Of a stretch of 64,000 bases of DNA, positions 50,901 to 61,175 are shown piece after piece (the first letter of the stretch is position 1; each line of letters starts with the position of its first letter). The translations under genes were made by a program, and so were the position numbers. The notes under the pieces were generated by a model that saw nothing but the letters and a program-made list of their open reading frames with translations, had not been told where the DNA came from and searched no databases. Origin of the DNA: Holacanthus passer (taxonomy: Eukaryota > Chordata > Actinopteri > Pomacanthidae); assembly GCA_025331565.1 (NCBI GenBank), contig JAFREQ010000024.1:2755501-2819500 (forward strand), in the 5' to 3' direction.

Positions 50901-53900
50901 CTGCCAACCTGCCACCTCCAGAGCTCCTGGCACGGATAGCTCAGTTTCCTACTTCTGGGGCTCTTGCTGCACAGGGACCTCTGCCACGGGGACCCCTCCC
51001 TCAGATGACTCCACAGATGCCTCCACAATTGCCAACCCAGACAGCTGTGTCAGGTTATCGGCCACCTCCTACTCAAGCCCCCCAACCTGGACCTGTGGCT
51101 CCCACCCCAGTCCGGCCCTCAACCACCACTGTGGATAGCATCCAGGCCCCGATTCCCAGCTACACTCCTACACCACACCACCCTGTCCCACCTGCAGCCT
51201 CAACTGGATACGCCGTACCCCCACAGATGGGAGCCTACCCCCACTTCATGCCCCAACCAGGAATGCCCATTCATGGCCCAGCCCAAACTCCTGCACCCCA
51301 ACCACAGCAGCAGAAGCAGCCGCAGCAGTACCCTCAGCCCATTGGGCAACCACTGCCTCAGGGATACCAGCCTAGACCAGGGGCTATTCCTGGCCCTCAC
51401 CCTCCTCTCCCGACCCAGCAAGGCTACCCACATGGATACATGCCCCCTCAGCCTGGTGTTCCTCCCCAGTACCAGCAGGCATTCCCAGGTCAGCTGCAGC
51501 CACATCAACAAAATGGCTATCAGCCCCGGCCTCAGATGCCCCAAGGCTACCAGACTTCACAGGGCTACGTCCCCCAGCAGCACCCTCAGATGATGCCAGG
51601 CTCCATGCCAAGGCCACCTCAGGGCCAGGTGCCGCCTCAAACTGTACATCCACAAATACCCCCAACTTCTCAGCCAGCACCTCCTGTATCTCAACCCTAC
51701 CGGCCCCATCCCACCCAACAGATGCCCCCTGGACTCCCTCACCAACACATGTTGCCACAACAGCAACAAATCTCAATGCCCCCTAACACCCAGCAGATTC
51801 CGCCCCACCCACACATGCAGATACCCGGCGGCCCCAGAGCACAAATGCCCCCTACAAGTCAGCCGATGCCTCCAGTCTCACAGAACTACATGCCCCCACT
51901 AGTCAGCCCATTCACCCAGCCCTGCGCCCACAGATGCCTCCTGCCTCACAACCTCATATGGTCCCTGGCCCTCAGGTCCACCTGCCAAGAGGCCCTATGC
52001 CACAGATGCCCCCCAGTGCACTACCCCCACAACATCACCCCCACCCTGGACAGCCTCCTATACCAAACATGCCCCAGCAGCCCATGCGAATGCCCAGCCA
52101 GTCCCAGGCTCAGCCCCCTCATTCTGGTGGAGTGTGCTACCCCGGAGGGGCTCCAATGATGCCTCAACAGCCCCTGGCACCACAGCCTGCAGCCCCCCAA
52201 CAACCTCAGGCTCCTCTTCCCATGACCCACCCACAGCCCTCTACTATGTACCCTTCAGCTCCAGGAGCTAATGTACCTCCAAGTGCCCCACAGCAACCCA
52301 CTGCCATGGGCCCACATGGTTCACACGTCCCCCCAGCTCAGCACATGATCCAGCCATCTCCTGGAGGTCCTTCAGTGGCTCAACCACCCAACACTGTCCC
52401 TCCTTCCCCTTCACCTTCCCCCTCTCCATCTCCCTCTCCAGGTCCTACCTCTTTGGGTCTGAACCCCCAGCAGAGACCCACACCAGCCCCCACCCCTGGA
52501 GGCACAGCTCCACCCAATCTTCCCTCTCCCTCTGCTGTCTCTCCCTCCACATCACTGTTTGAGCGCCAGAACTCAAGCACAGATGACCTCCTCTCTTCGA
52601 GCCCCGAGAGCCAACCTGGAGGCACCAAGGCCCCCACCAACGTCCTCCAACCCACCAAAGCTGACCCACAGGATGGGGAGCGTCGAAAGAAGAGCTCCCA
52701 GGGAGTTCTCCTGATCCAGGGTGACCCATACCAAACTCCAGAGCGTGTCGCCTGTCTTCATGGTGAACTGGAACGTTACAGAGCCCAGGTCGATTCCCTG
52801 GAACATCCCTCAGAGAATGAGGGTGGCCTCTCTGTGCTGGACGCCCGCTGGAAAGAGCTACAGGACCAGCAGGAGAAGGACGCCCGCCAGCTCTCTATCG
52901 CTATCGCCCGTTGCTACACCATGAAGAACCGTCACCAGGATGTCATGCCCTACGACCTCAACCGTGTGGTGCTGCAATCAGGCAAAGATGACTACATCAA
53001 CGCCAGCTACGTGGAAGACTTGTCGCCATACTGCCCACGCCTTATCGCCACGCAGGCTCCACTCACGGGCACAGCAGCAGACTTCTGGCTGATGGTGTAC
53101 GAGCAGAAGGTGTCACTGGTGGTGATGCTGGTTTCAGAGCAAGAGCTGGAAAAGGTACTGAGTTTCATTTTCACTGTGATTAGTAAGAGTATAGATACTC
53201 GCTATAAATATAATTTCCTCAGACCTGTTGTTGTTGTCTCGTTATTAACGCTGTCTTCTCCATCTCTCCCAGGGAAAGGTTGTGCGCTACTTCCCAACGG
53301 AGCGCGGCCAGCAGCTCTCTCAGGGACCAATCACACTCAGCCTAACCACACAGAAGACAACACCGACACATGTGGAGCGTATGATCAGTCTGCAGTACCG
53401 CGACCAAAGCCTGAAGCGCACTGTCGTCCACCTCCAGTTCACCTCCTGGCCGGAGCTGTGAGTCACTTCTTTTCTATTAAAACCGTAAACTCTGATCGTG
53501 TGTGGAGTTTATTGTACCCTTTATATTTATTCAAGTATTTTCCTTTTAGTGCTTTTCAGTCTGATCATGTATTCATATTTCATATTTTTTAGGGGTCTTC
53601 CTGACAGCAAGAGCAACCTGCTGCGGTTCATCCAGGAGGTCCATGGACACTACCTCCACCAGAGGCCCTTACACACACCCATCGTGGTGCACTGCAGGTG
53701 AGTGTGTGTGTGTCATGGTGTGGTAAAATCTCTCAAAGTATTTTTTCAAGATGATGACTAAAGTTAAAGTAGATGGTAGTTAGTTTTGTAAGGGACAAAA
53801 ATGTACAATGAATTGTGAGATTTCAGCCTCACTGCTGTGATCTAACAACACCTGTGTTCTGTCCTCTCTTTAATTGTACTGTAATTGGTGTTTTTGATGC

Positions 53901-56708
53901 AGGAAGTGGTTTTGAAAATTTAAACATCCATTTTATTTAACCTTTAGCCAGACAACAAAATCAAAACTATATGGTTACACAACTCTAAAATTTGACTACA
54001 ATCATACAAAACATTTTATCTTACAAGCATCTTTAATATCACCTGAAAACAATATTTCATTGAGATACATGTAGATGAAAAGTCTGCAGCACCTCTGTGG
54101 TTATTGTTCCTAGAGTCATTTGAACTTCTAATTGATGTGATAAGAAACGTGTTGTTGATCAGCCTGTTAACTGTCACTGTTCACTGTCTCAGCTCGGGCG
54201 TGGGACGCACCGGCGCCTTCTGTCTGCTGTACGCGGCACTGCAGGAGCTGGAGGCAGGAAACGGGATCCCGGACCTTCCACTGCTGGTGAAGAAGATGAG
54301 ACAACAGAGGAAGAACATGCTGCAGGAGAAGGTCAGACACCAAGTTGTCTTTATATTTGATCGATGCCATTAGCTGAAAGCTGCTGTGGCAGGTTTGTAG
54401 GTGGAAGCAGAGGGAATTGTTTACGGTTGAATTCAAATCCAAATTGAATTCAATGAGACATCAGTAGACTGAGCACTTGTTGGACCTGTGTGTCCTCCTG
54501 GCAGCGCTCACTCACTGCTGCTTTTAATTTCTAATTTAGCACTTCCTGTGTGCTTACAAGATTTTTCTTTTGGAGATTCCTGACTGAGCTGATGATAAGA
54601 AAAGCAATTTTGGAAAAAGCAGCGTCCTGGATGACAGTTGATAAGGCGGCTGCAGAGTCTATTGTAGCTCCACTTTATGATTTTAAAACCTGACTCAATG
54701 TTGTGAAAATCGCAGGATATAAATTTACTTTACAAATGAATCTCATCATGGCCCGAAGCAGCTGCTGTGGAGTTCAGGCTGAGCAGATTTTCAGATATCA
54801 AAAGCTTCATATTTAATATTTTCTTTTGTGTTTGTGTCCAGCTCCACCTGAAGTTCTGCTATGAGGCCGTGTTGAAGCATGCTGAGCAGGTCCTTCAGCG
54901 ACACGGGATCACTACTGCCACCTGCAGCAAGAACGCCAACTCTGCAGCCACAAAGGTTTGACACTCGAACTCAAAACTCTGCATTAGTTGGTGAAATGGT
55001 TGAACTCTGGGGTTTTAGGATTCACCTGTGCCCAGTGGATGTGACCAGCTTTTAGTATGTAGTTTGAAAACTGACCTGAAATTGTAGATTTAGAAATTTA
55101 GCCGTTCCTCAGTTTCTCATAATCCACTCTTCATCAGTTCATTGTTAAACTGAGTGTTGACATGATCGTCATCCACTTGTAAAGTTGGGAAATATGATGC
55201 AACTATTTCATATCTGACATGTCTTTATGTTCGGGTGTTAAATATATTACATGTGCTATAGTCAGTGAAGAAGCCAATAATGGAAGCTTCATGAGTCTGT
55301 ACATACCTGCTCTTAATCCCTGTAACAATTAAATGGATGTTATATGGAAATACTGTATTAACCATTTTAACCATTAAGTTTTTCATTATGTTTAATTGGA
55401 TTTACTGTTTCATATAAAATGTAAGAATTTTTTTTTTTCTTGAAAAGTATCTTAAACTTACTGGTCATGGTTCATGTTGAATTATAATATCTCATAGACT
55501 TTACTCCTGATAGATATTTTGACTCCTCACAGCAGGAAAAACGTGTAACTAATAACATTATTGATCTTTTGATTCAGACCTCTGAAAGTTTACACTGAAA
55601 AAAAATTCAATAGGAACATTTTTTTCCACAAATGATGTTCCCACAGAGCTGTTGGGTTTTTTACATATATATATACATATATTTTAAAACTGTGAGCTCC
55701 AAAAAAAACTCACCCTCATTATATTGCAGATTTCTGGAGTTAGACATCTGAGTGACACTTATCTTAACACCTGGTTAAATAAAACCAAAACTTTATCTGC
55801 ATGATAAGTAAGGAAATGTTTTTGTACTTTGAGTGATCTTATCTAATGTTATTATTTACACGTCACAAAGTAGATTACTGTTCCTTTAGAATCTCGTTCC
55901 CTGGTAGCTTCAGTCCCTTTAATCATTTTCACTTGATTATTAATGTTGCATTTGTTCACATCTTGCTCGCCTGATTCCAAAGGAATTCTACGAGTTCTGG
56001 TCAGACGAGGTACTTGTTTTATTTTCAGTAGAGCTTTCAGAGCAGCAGTAGTTCCAGGCTCTTTATTTTCTTTATGACGGTTTTCCTTAAGATTTCTCTG
56101 GTTTCCCTCTGCAGCCTTACTCCAGGCAGGAGTCCCAGCAGGATCTCGTCCTCGGCGGCGACATGCCCATCAGCTCCATCCAAGCCACCATCGCCAAGCT
56201 CAGCATCCGGCCGCCCAGCGCCACAGACCCTGCCATGGAGGCCTCCTTTGGCCTGGAGGAGCAGGTCGGTGGCATCTTACCCGACCTCGACTCGCTGGGT
56301 GACGTCCAGGCGCTGCATTACCCCTGTCCCCCCGCGGATCCCCAGCTCCCCTCCTCTTTCAGCCCCCCCCTCACCTCCCCCACCCACTCTCCACCTCCAC
56401 CCAACGGCCTGGATGCCATCTCCCCCTGCATGCCACCAGCAGCCAACCAGCAGCCAGTCCCAGAGGTGGCTCCCAGCATCAGCCCGCCCCCCTCTGCTCC
56501 GGCTCCGGCTCCTTCGTCCCTGGAGCTGCTGGCTTCACTGACGCCCGAGGCCTTCTCCATGGAGGGAGGAGGGAAGGGGAAGCAGCGGGTGACCAAGCAG
56601 AGCTTCCTGCAGCCAGCGGAGGGTCAGGGTCTCCACGGGACACGGGAGGAGGAAGGTGACGACCCGCTCAGCAGCCTGGACCCCCTGTGGAGCCTCAACA
56701 AGCACTGA
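40437..56708 (+). CDS. ptpn23: HD-PTP, tyrosine-protein phosphatase non-receptor type 23
   Basis: Twenty-four coding exons: 40437-40520, 42525-42599, 43925-44052, 45091-45167, 45559-45608, 45718-45849, 45923-46003, 46100-46231, 46357-46404, 46774-46830, 46926-46984, 47077-47156, 47523-47637, 47755-47820, 48223-48368, 48525-48842, 49577-49731, 49886-50217, 50590-53154, 53273-53457, 53593-53697, 54193-54331, 54842-54955, 56115-56708. All are GT-AG and phase-consistent except for one missing base in exon 19. Allowing for it, the protein is about 1,945 aa (human 1,636). Domains: Bro1 (about 8-365), V domain (to about 711), proline-rich region (712-1400), inactive-looking PTP domain (1424-1715), C-terminal Pro/Ser tail. 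HD-PTP works on endosomes with ESCRT proteins, sorting ubiquitinated receptors. The start MEAVPRMPMIWLDLK matches human HD-PTP and has a strong context (GCCGCGATGG). Confidence 0.96.
40521..42524 (+). other. ptpn23: ptpn23 intron 1
   Basis: GTGAGC donor, CTCCTCTAG acceptor. The sequence after exon 1 contains repeated GCTAAC/GTTAGC words (about 40,610-40,770) at low complexity. No exon was recognised. Confidence 0.9.
42600..43924 (+). other. ptpn23: ptpn23 intron 2
   Basis: GTAGGT donor, TTTCACAG acceptor. AT-rich with nothing else recognised. Confidence 0.9.
44400..44815 (+). mobile_element. Retroelement remnant in ptpn23 intron 3
   Basis: Contains 'GGGTAAAAGCTGTTTTTGAG' and, 120 bp on, 'GATTGCTGCTGGCTCTGTGG', both phrases I recall from abundant teleost interspersed repeats. 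It ends with the LINE-like tail 'AAAGCACTTTGAGCTATATT' and 'GGTGCCCTACAAATATAAA', then a TTATTATCATTA run. No intact reverse transcriptase frame is present. Confidence 0.55.
45612..45684. repeat. (CA)n with tandemly duplicated 33-bp unit
   Basis: A CA run followed by 'CCAAACATAAACATGTAC', which is repeated once after another CA run. It lies in ptpn23 intron 5, between exons only 109 bp apart. Confidence 0.9.
46849..46868. repeat. (TG)n microsatellite
   Basis: Ten TG units in ptpn23 intron 10, about 20 bp after the exon 10 donor. Confidence 0.95.
47523..50217 (+). CDS. ptpn23: ptpn23 exons 13-18: V (coiled-coil) domain
   Basis: Residues about 365-711, the two-armed helical V domain that in ALIX and HD-PTP binds endosomal partners. 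Visible conserved stretches are AAHEASSLYSEEKAKLL, CAALSVRPDTVKNL, EKASFTNTELHRAMNLH and VGSYEAYEDLIKKSQEG. Exon 16 carries an insert richer in Ala/Gly (about ERALQEVGGPAAGEVHPAAQ) than the human counterpart. Confidence 0.94.
47831..47933. repeat. TGTGTC/TG compound microsatellite
   Basis: Alternating GTGTCT and GTGAGT units pass into a pure TG run. It starts within 12 bp of the exon 14 donor of ptpn23. Confidence 0.95.
49010..49245 (+). repeat. 'TTAATCGATTA' family, copy 8
   Basis: Blocks 'ATTATCAATTAATCTGCAGA', 'TTTTCTCCATTAAATGATGA', 'GGCATTTTTGCTTGAAAAAT' and 'ATCAAAATAGTCATTC' in the family order. It lies in ptpn23 intron 16, in the sense orientation. Confidence 0.8.
50590..53154 (+). 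CDS. ptpn23: ptpn23 exon 19: proline-rich region and start of PTP domain, with frameshift
   Basis: One 2,565-bp exon. The 5' part is open from 50,591 in the frame set by exon 18, through PARPTAAKPS, TTTVDSIQAPIPS and many Pro/Gln/Met repeats, up to about 51,897. Left in that frame it would stop at 52,157-52,159. From 51,898 the homologous protein continues in another frame (TSQPIHPALRPQMPPASQ) to the donor after 53,154, including DDLLSSSPESQ and KNRHQDVMPYD. One base is missing in the run CCCCC at 51,893-51,897. The region is longer than in human and contains two PSAP motifs (52,252-52,263 and 52,279-52,290). Overlapping open frames on either strand are shadows. Confidence 0.93.
53273..54955 (+). 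CDS. ptpn23: ptpn23 exons 20-23: PTP catalytic-domain half
   Basis: Residues 1568-1748. The WPD-loop position reads WPE (1626-1628). The signature is HCSSGVGRTG (1662-1671), split between exons 21 and 22 with Cys1663 as the nucleophile position. The downstream helix FCLLYAALQELEAGNGIP and MRQQRKNMLQEKLHLKFCYEAV match the family. Classical active PTPs have WPD and HCSAGVGR. Human HD-PTP shares the same Glu and Ser changes, so these are family features and not damage. Confidence 0.95.
53698..56114 (+). other. ptpn23: ptpn23 introns 21-23
   Basis: Intron 21 (53,698-54,192), intron 22 (54,332-54,841) and intron 23 (54,956-56,114) are AT-rich with GT-AG ends. Short ORFs running across the exon edges are read-through artefacts. 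No further exon is needed, because exon 23 (phase 0) joins exon 24 directly. Confidence 0.85.
56115..56708 (+). CDS. ptpn23: ptpn23 exon 24: C-terminal tail
   Basis: Residues 1749-1945, phase 0. It opens PYSRQESQQDLVLGGDMPIS, includes SSIQATIAKLSIRPP (as in human), then a Pro/Ser-rich PEST-like stretch. It closes with SSLELLASLTPEAFSMEGG and DPLWSLNKH, matching the human end DPLWTLNKT. In human, this end is needed for protein stability control and partner binding; I infer the same role here. Confidence 0.95.
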   Translation, partial: PYSRQESQQDLVLGGDMPISSIQATIAKLSIRPPSATDPAMEASFGLEEQVGGILPDLDSLGDVQALHYPCPPADPQLPSSFSPPLTSPTHSPPPPNGLDAISPCMPPAANQQPVPEVAPSISPPPSAPAPAPSSLELLASLTPEAFSMEGGGKGKQRVTKQSFLQPAEGQGLHGTREEEGDDPLSSLDPLWSLNKH

Positions 56709-57505
56709 GACGTGTCCACAGATCACTGCCTTTCTCTCACTTTACCACCAGGTGTCAGCGATGGCCTGTAGCTCTTTCTAATCCTGCTTCTAAGAGGAAA
56801 CGACACACACTGAATCCTGAGTGTGAGACATTTTAGCGGTGTTGATTACCAAGACGTGCCTGGTGGTAGACGGTAGGGGTTCAGTTTTGAAGTTGGGTGT
56901 ATTTCCACGGGTTTAGGGGCGTGAGACCTGAAACACAAACGCACTTGCTTCTCTTTCCATCACTGGTGGCATCTGGGACCAGATCACTATGCACTTGTCT
57001 GTGTTCCTTTTATTCCTTCTGTCACTCTTTGCTGCTTTTCTTTCTACGTCTGTAATGGATGGATGTTCTGCACTTCCAGCACCAGATCTGGGCCCAAAAA
57101 AATCCCAGCATGCACTCCACTTTCATAGCCCCCTCTTCACAAGTGTTTGTTAAGACATCACCAGGGTGTGATGGTGTTCGGCTGCTCCCTTCTGCGCTGG
57201 TCTGTGATCGTGTTAATGACTGGAAACATGGATGCATGGAGCTGCAGGCAGGCCAGAGCTGGGTGGAGCTATTTTAAGGACACAAACCCCCTCGACTCAA
57301 TCAGTGCGTGTAGCTCAGTCTTTATGGTAACACAGAGCAGCATACAAATCAGCACGTCTTAACAAGTTGATTATTTTTCTTCATCTGTAACACTGTAAAT
57401 ATCTTAAATAAAATTAGACTATTCCAAAAGTCCTTCTGGAAGAAAAATCACTAATCATTCATTATTGTAAAAATATAAAATAAATCCAGTAGACAGTCAA
57501 CTGTT
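56709..57505 (+). other. ptpn23: ptpn23 3' UTR
   Basis: Runs from the TGA at 56,706-56,708 to candidate poly(A) signals at 57,407-57,412 and 57,479-57,484. The open frames in it (57,059-57,277; 57,147-57,362) have no recognisable domain. Confidence 0.65.
57407..57484 (+). terminator. ptpn23: Two AATAAA poly(A) signals of ptpn23
   Basis: AATAAA at 57,407-57,412 and again at 57,479-57,484, the first canonical signals after the stop codon that I can find. Confidence 0.55.
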
Positions 57506-57518
57506 GTATCAAAGCCTC

Positions 57519-57524
57519 TTTATT
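57519..57524 (-). terminator. scap: Candidate poly(A) signal of scap
   Basis: TTTATT on the plus strand is AATAAA on the minus strand. It is the clearest canonical minus-strand signal between the scap stop (61,334) and the ptpn23 3' end. Nearer variants such as TATAAA (about 60,555) cannot be excluded. Confidence 0.35.
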
Positions 57525-58104
57525 TGAAAATTAGTAAAAAGTCTTGCACTTTTCTTGTGTTACAAAATAGTAAATAAGTTACCTCCTCTACTACAGCCTG
57601 CGTAGATTGTAGCCAGCCAATGAAGGGAGGAGGCCAGAGAGGGAAGGAGCAGACCTGGGGATTCATAGACTTAACTGTTATATATTTTGTTTCTTCTGTC
57701 ACAGCTGATTTTCCTCCCAGCTGTCTAAACAGCGCTGCAGAATCTCATTTCTACTTGTTTAGTCAGCCGGTTGGGGATCAGATGTGGAGAGTTCTGCGGT
57801 TATTGTGAGGATGCAGCCACAGGAAATGTTCCTTTTTTCTGCTCCAACAACTCAAAGGATGTCAAGGCTGCGTCCACAGACTGTTGATATGATGCACTGA
57901 CAGCCGGATGAAAAGGTATGTTTGAAGCCGAACAGCGACAAGAAGCATAGTTTACTGAATGAAACTGGGCAGAAACATTTTTAACTGACAACCTTCTGTT
58001 GGATATGGATTGTTACAAGGCCAAATGTGATGAACCCAAACATTCAAAAGAAGCTAAGATTCAGTTGAAATCGCCACAACAACCCTCCCCCCTCCTTAAA
58101 GAAA

Positions 58105-58580
58105 TAGTGTGACATTTGGGGAAATACTCTGGTGGAGAGTTAGCGAAGATCTCTTAACTGTTAAATGTAAGGTTAAAACCAGCAGCAGGTTAGCTTAGCA
58201 CAAAGAGCAGAAACAGGAGAAGAGCTAGCCTCTGTTAAATGACACTAATTAACATGTTATATTTGTTTAATCTGTACAAAAACCAAAGCGTAAAAATGAC
58301 AATTTTTGTGCAACTGCTCCGAACCGAGATACGGTTCATCAGTCAAAAGACAAATTGTCGCTCTTACACTTTGGTTGTTGTACAGATTTAACTAATATGC
58401 TGATTAATGAGCTCTAAATTTGTTGGTAGGTAGATTTTGTTCCCATGTAACACAGGCAGGTCGACTGTTTCCCCTCATTTCCAGACCTTGTGCTGAGCTA
58501 AGTGAACAGACTGCTGCCTGTAAACTTAGCTTGATATTAAACTGAGTAGAATTTAACTCTCCACCAGGAAGCGAACGACA
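58105..58580. mobile_element. Long inverted repeat of a teleost MITE-like element
   Basis: Left arm begins 'CTCTGGTGGAGAGTTAG' (about 58,128); right arm ends 'TTAACTCTCCACCAGG' (about 58,555-58,570). Inside, 'TTTAATCTGTACAAAAACC' with 'AAAGCGTAAAAATGACAA' on the left matches, inverted, 'TTGTCGCTCTTACACTTTGG' with 'TTGTTGTACAGATTTAAC' on the right. The arms are about 200 bp, imperfect, with a short centre near 58,310-58,350. The words 'GGTTAGCTTAGCA' and 'TAATTAACATGTTATAT' are from a family I recall as widespread in fish. Confidence 0.75.
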
Positions 58581-59435
58581 TTAAGAACATTTCCTCAATG
58601 GTCCAACTTTTGCTTTAAATTCACATTGCTAGAAAACACAAGTAAAAAAAAAAAAATCTAAAAACTAGCTACACATGTTCCCATTTCTAAAGCTTTTCGA
58701 CTACAGTTTACAACAGAAAACACAAAGCTTATAAATTAACAGGTTACGATGCCGAGGAGGCCACAGGTTTTAATGGGATGCAGGTGAAACAGGTGTCTCC
58801 TAAATGTAAATAAAGGTCTAAAGGTGAACAGATGTCAGAAAACATTTCCAGCTGCTTGTTTGTGTAGAATGGGAACTACTTTGGTTGCTGCATCCCAGTG
58901 AAACCAGAGCTGCGACCTGCGACCTGCGACCTGGACACGTCTGCACTGTGCATGTTTACTCGTGCTGCAGCCGTGAACTCGGCTTGCAAGTCTAGCAACA
59001 TCCACGTTTTCCTACACGGAAGCTGATGTTCGCAAAAAGTGCCTAACGTGTGTGAGCGTGTGCGTCAGAGAGGGTTAGAAGTGCAGTGAATTAGTGTTGC
59101 GATGCTGTGAAGGAGTTGAGTTTTTAGCAGATTTGTTCGTCACACCTTCTGGGACTACATTCAGCAGCTACAGCAGATGGTGGATGATTTGGAGGAAATA
59201 CATTCTGCATGTTGTGGGTGTCAGTCAGAGGTGAGTCTTAAACCTGGTGGACTAACTACATTCTTCCAGCAGGTCTTCAGAGTAAAGGGGTGAAGTTCAG
59301 GCACCGACCAGCAGGGGGAACCAACCAAGGGGTCAAATGTCCCAATTGGAATAAAGTCGGATCTAAAGTGTCGGTTGAGGAGATGAGCTCTGACAGAAAT
59401 GAAAAGATTTTGAGGACTGACTAGTGTAAGTAATG

Positions 59436-59452
59436 TTTTTTTTTTTTTTTTT
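59436..59452. repeat. T homopolymer
   Basis: Seventeen T in a row. Confidence 0.98.
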
Positions 59453-61140
59453 AACAAATCGTACATGTGAAGTGAGAGTAACGTTAGCATGTCAACACTT
59501 TACGCAGGATTAAAACAGCTGTGCAAAACTGCTGAACTCTTCCTGTGGATTCTGGTTGTATTGGTTGTTGAATTTCAAACCTCAGTGAACAAAGGAACCA
59601 GTTTTTCTAAACAACTAAATTCCAATGAAAAACTGAAGGGACTTGAAATCCTGCTGCGAAGAGGAGGTTGACTTTTTAATCATCCTGCCGAATTATAGCT
59701 CAATATAAACACCAGTGTTTTCTTTTAGTCTTTTAACTTTTAACTGTTTCTGTGCAACATTTCAAACTTTACCAGGAGCAAAGCATTTCCACAAGCATCA
59801 GATGATACATACATATTTCAAATCAATCTCTGTAAGCAACATATGTTACTTTGCCTTCCAACGCTTGTCACCTGTGGCTCAGTACCACACTGTTCTCACA
59901 GCCTTCGGTTGGCTGGATACTTGTTGCCTATTGGCATCGTTTGGAGTTTGTATATAATGTGTAGCTTGTGGAAATAGTTTGTGCCTGATAAAAAACTTAA
60001 ATCAACACTGAAATTAAAAATGATTGTAGCCCAGAAACCACTGAGTGGCTGCAGAAAGAGACGGACAGGTTTTAAGACGAAAAACAAGATGCACTGAGAC
60101 GTCTGATGGTTTGTTATTCTTGGTGGCCAGAATGAAAATCCTGAATTGAAGTTGAACCAGTTACAGTAAACGGTGACTTTTAAAAAAAAAAAATCTCTAA
60201 AGGGCACAATTTATAAAAAATATGACGTCAGTATTCTCATCCAAAAATCAAGCAGTTTGGAAAATGGAGGTAGCCTGATGAAGGTGTAGCACACAGGGGC
60301 GGAGGGGCCCCTCGCACAGCATCAGTAACTCCAGAGGCAGAGGCCCCCAACTCCATCCCAACAAACACGTCAGTGTTTCCAGTTCAACATTACAAGTGAT
60401 CGTTATATAACCGATGCCCCAACCCTGCCAAACCAACAATTACCATCTTACATTTATGTTATTATGTCCACATTATTATATTGTTGTTTAAGAGCTGGGA
60501 TTAGCCATTCATGAACAAACTGTTATTCAAAATGTATCGCTAATAAATAATAGATTTATACATATAAAAACAGCCCCCTCTGGAGGTTTACTTTATACAG
60601 TAATCATCAGTTCTCCCTCACACAGTCTCACACACACAGTTCACACTGAACCAACCAGTTTTTGTTCTCAGCAGTGTTTTGCCATAAAAAGGGCCAAGAT
60701 TCATTCATTCATCCTCCAACACGCACGCACACACACACATTAATGTATAACTGCACAGCTCATCCCAACAGGCTGCAGAGCCGTCAAGCTCACTGTGGCT
60801 GCACTTCGCTGTCGGGCCAACGAGGCAGCAGGAATATTAAAAAATAAGGAGACAGTTTTATCTTCCTCTCTGGGCGGGCGGGGTCACAGTGAAGCCCCAC
60901 CCGTATCAGCAGCATAGAGGGCAGAGCCACAAAACAAACACACACAGAGAAAAAGCACAAACTGGTGACTGGTGGAGCCTCTTTAAGTGAGAAGCATCCA
61001 GCTCCTCTTGAACCTCATGACCCTCGTAAATGTCAACACTTCGGTATCGCGGGTCTGTCACCCTCCTCCGAAAAAATGCAGCAGGTTGCACAATCACGCC
61101 TCAGCTTTTTCCTCATTACATCCAGGCTTGAACTTAAAAC

Positions 61141-61145
<5 letters not shown>

Positions 61146-61172
<27 letters not shown>
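61146..61172. repeat. A homopolymer
   Basis: Twenty-seven A in a row on the plus strand, 160 bp past the scap stop codon (T-run in the transcript). Confidence 0.98.

Positions 61173-61175
<3 letters not shown>

Noticed and set aside
51384..51776. Minus-strand frames inside ptpn23 exon 19 and exon 24 (for example 130 and 92 codons).
   Set aside because: Pro-rich coding DNA is C-rich and leaves the antisense strand open by composition; no homology seen.
51934..53592. A separate gene starting at ATG 51,934 and encoding a proline-rich phosphatase-like protein.
   Set aside because: It is the downstream half of ptpn23 exon 19 in the frame after the one-base shift, read through into intron 19 and beyond. 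The ATG is an internal methionine codon.
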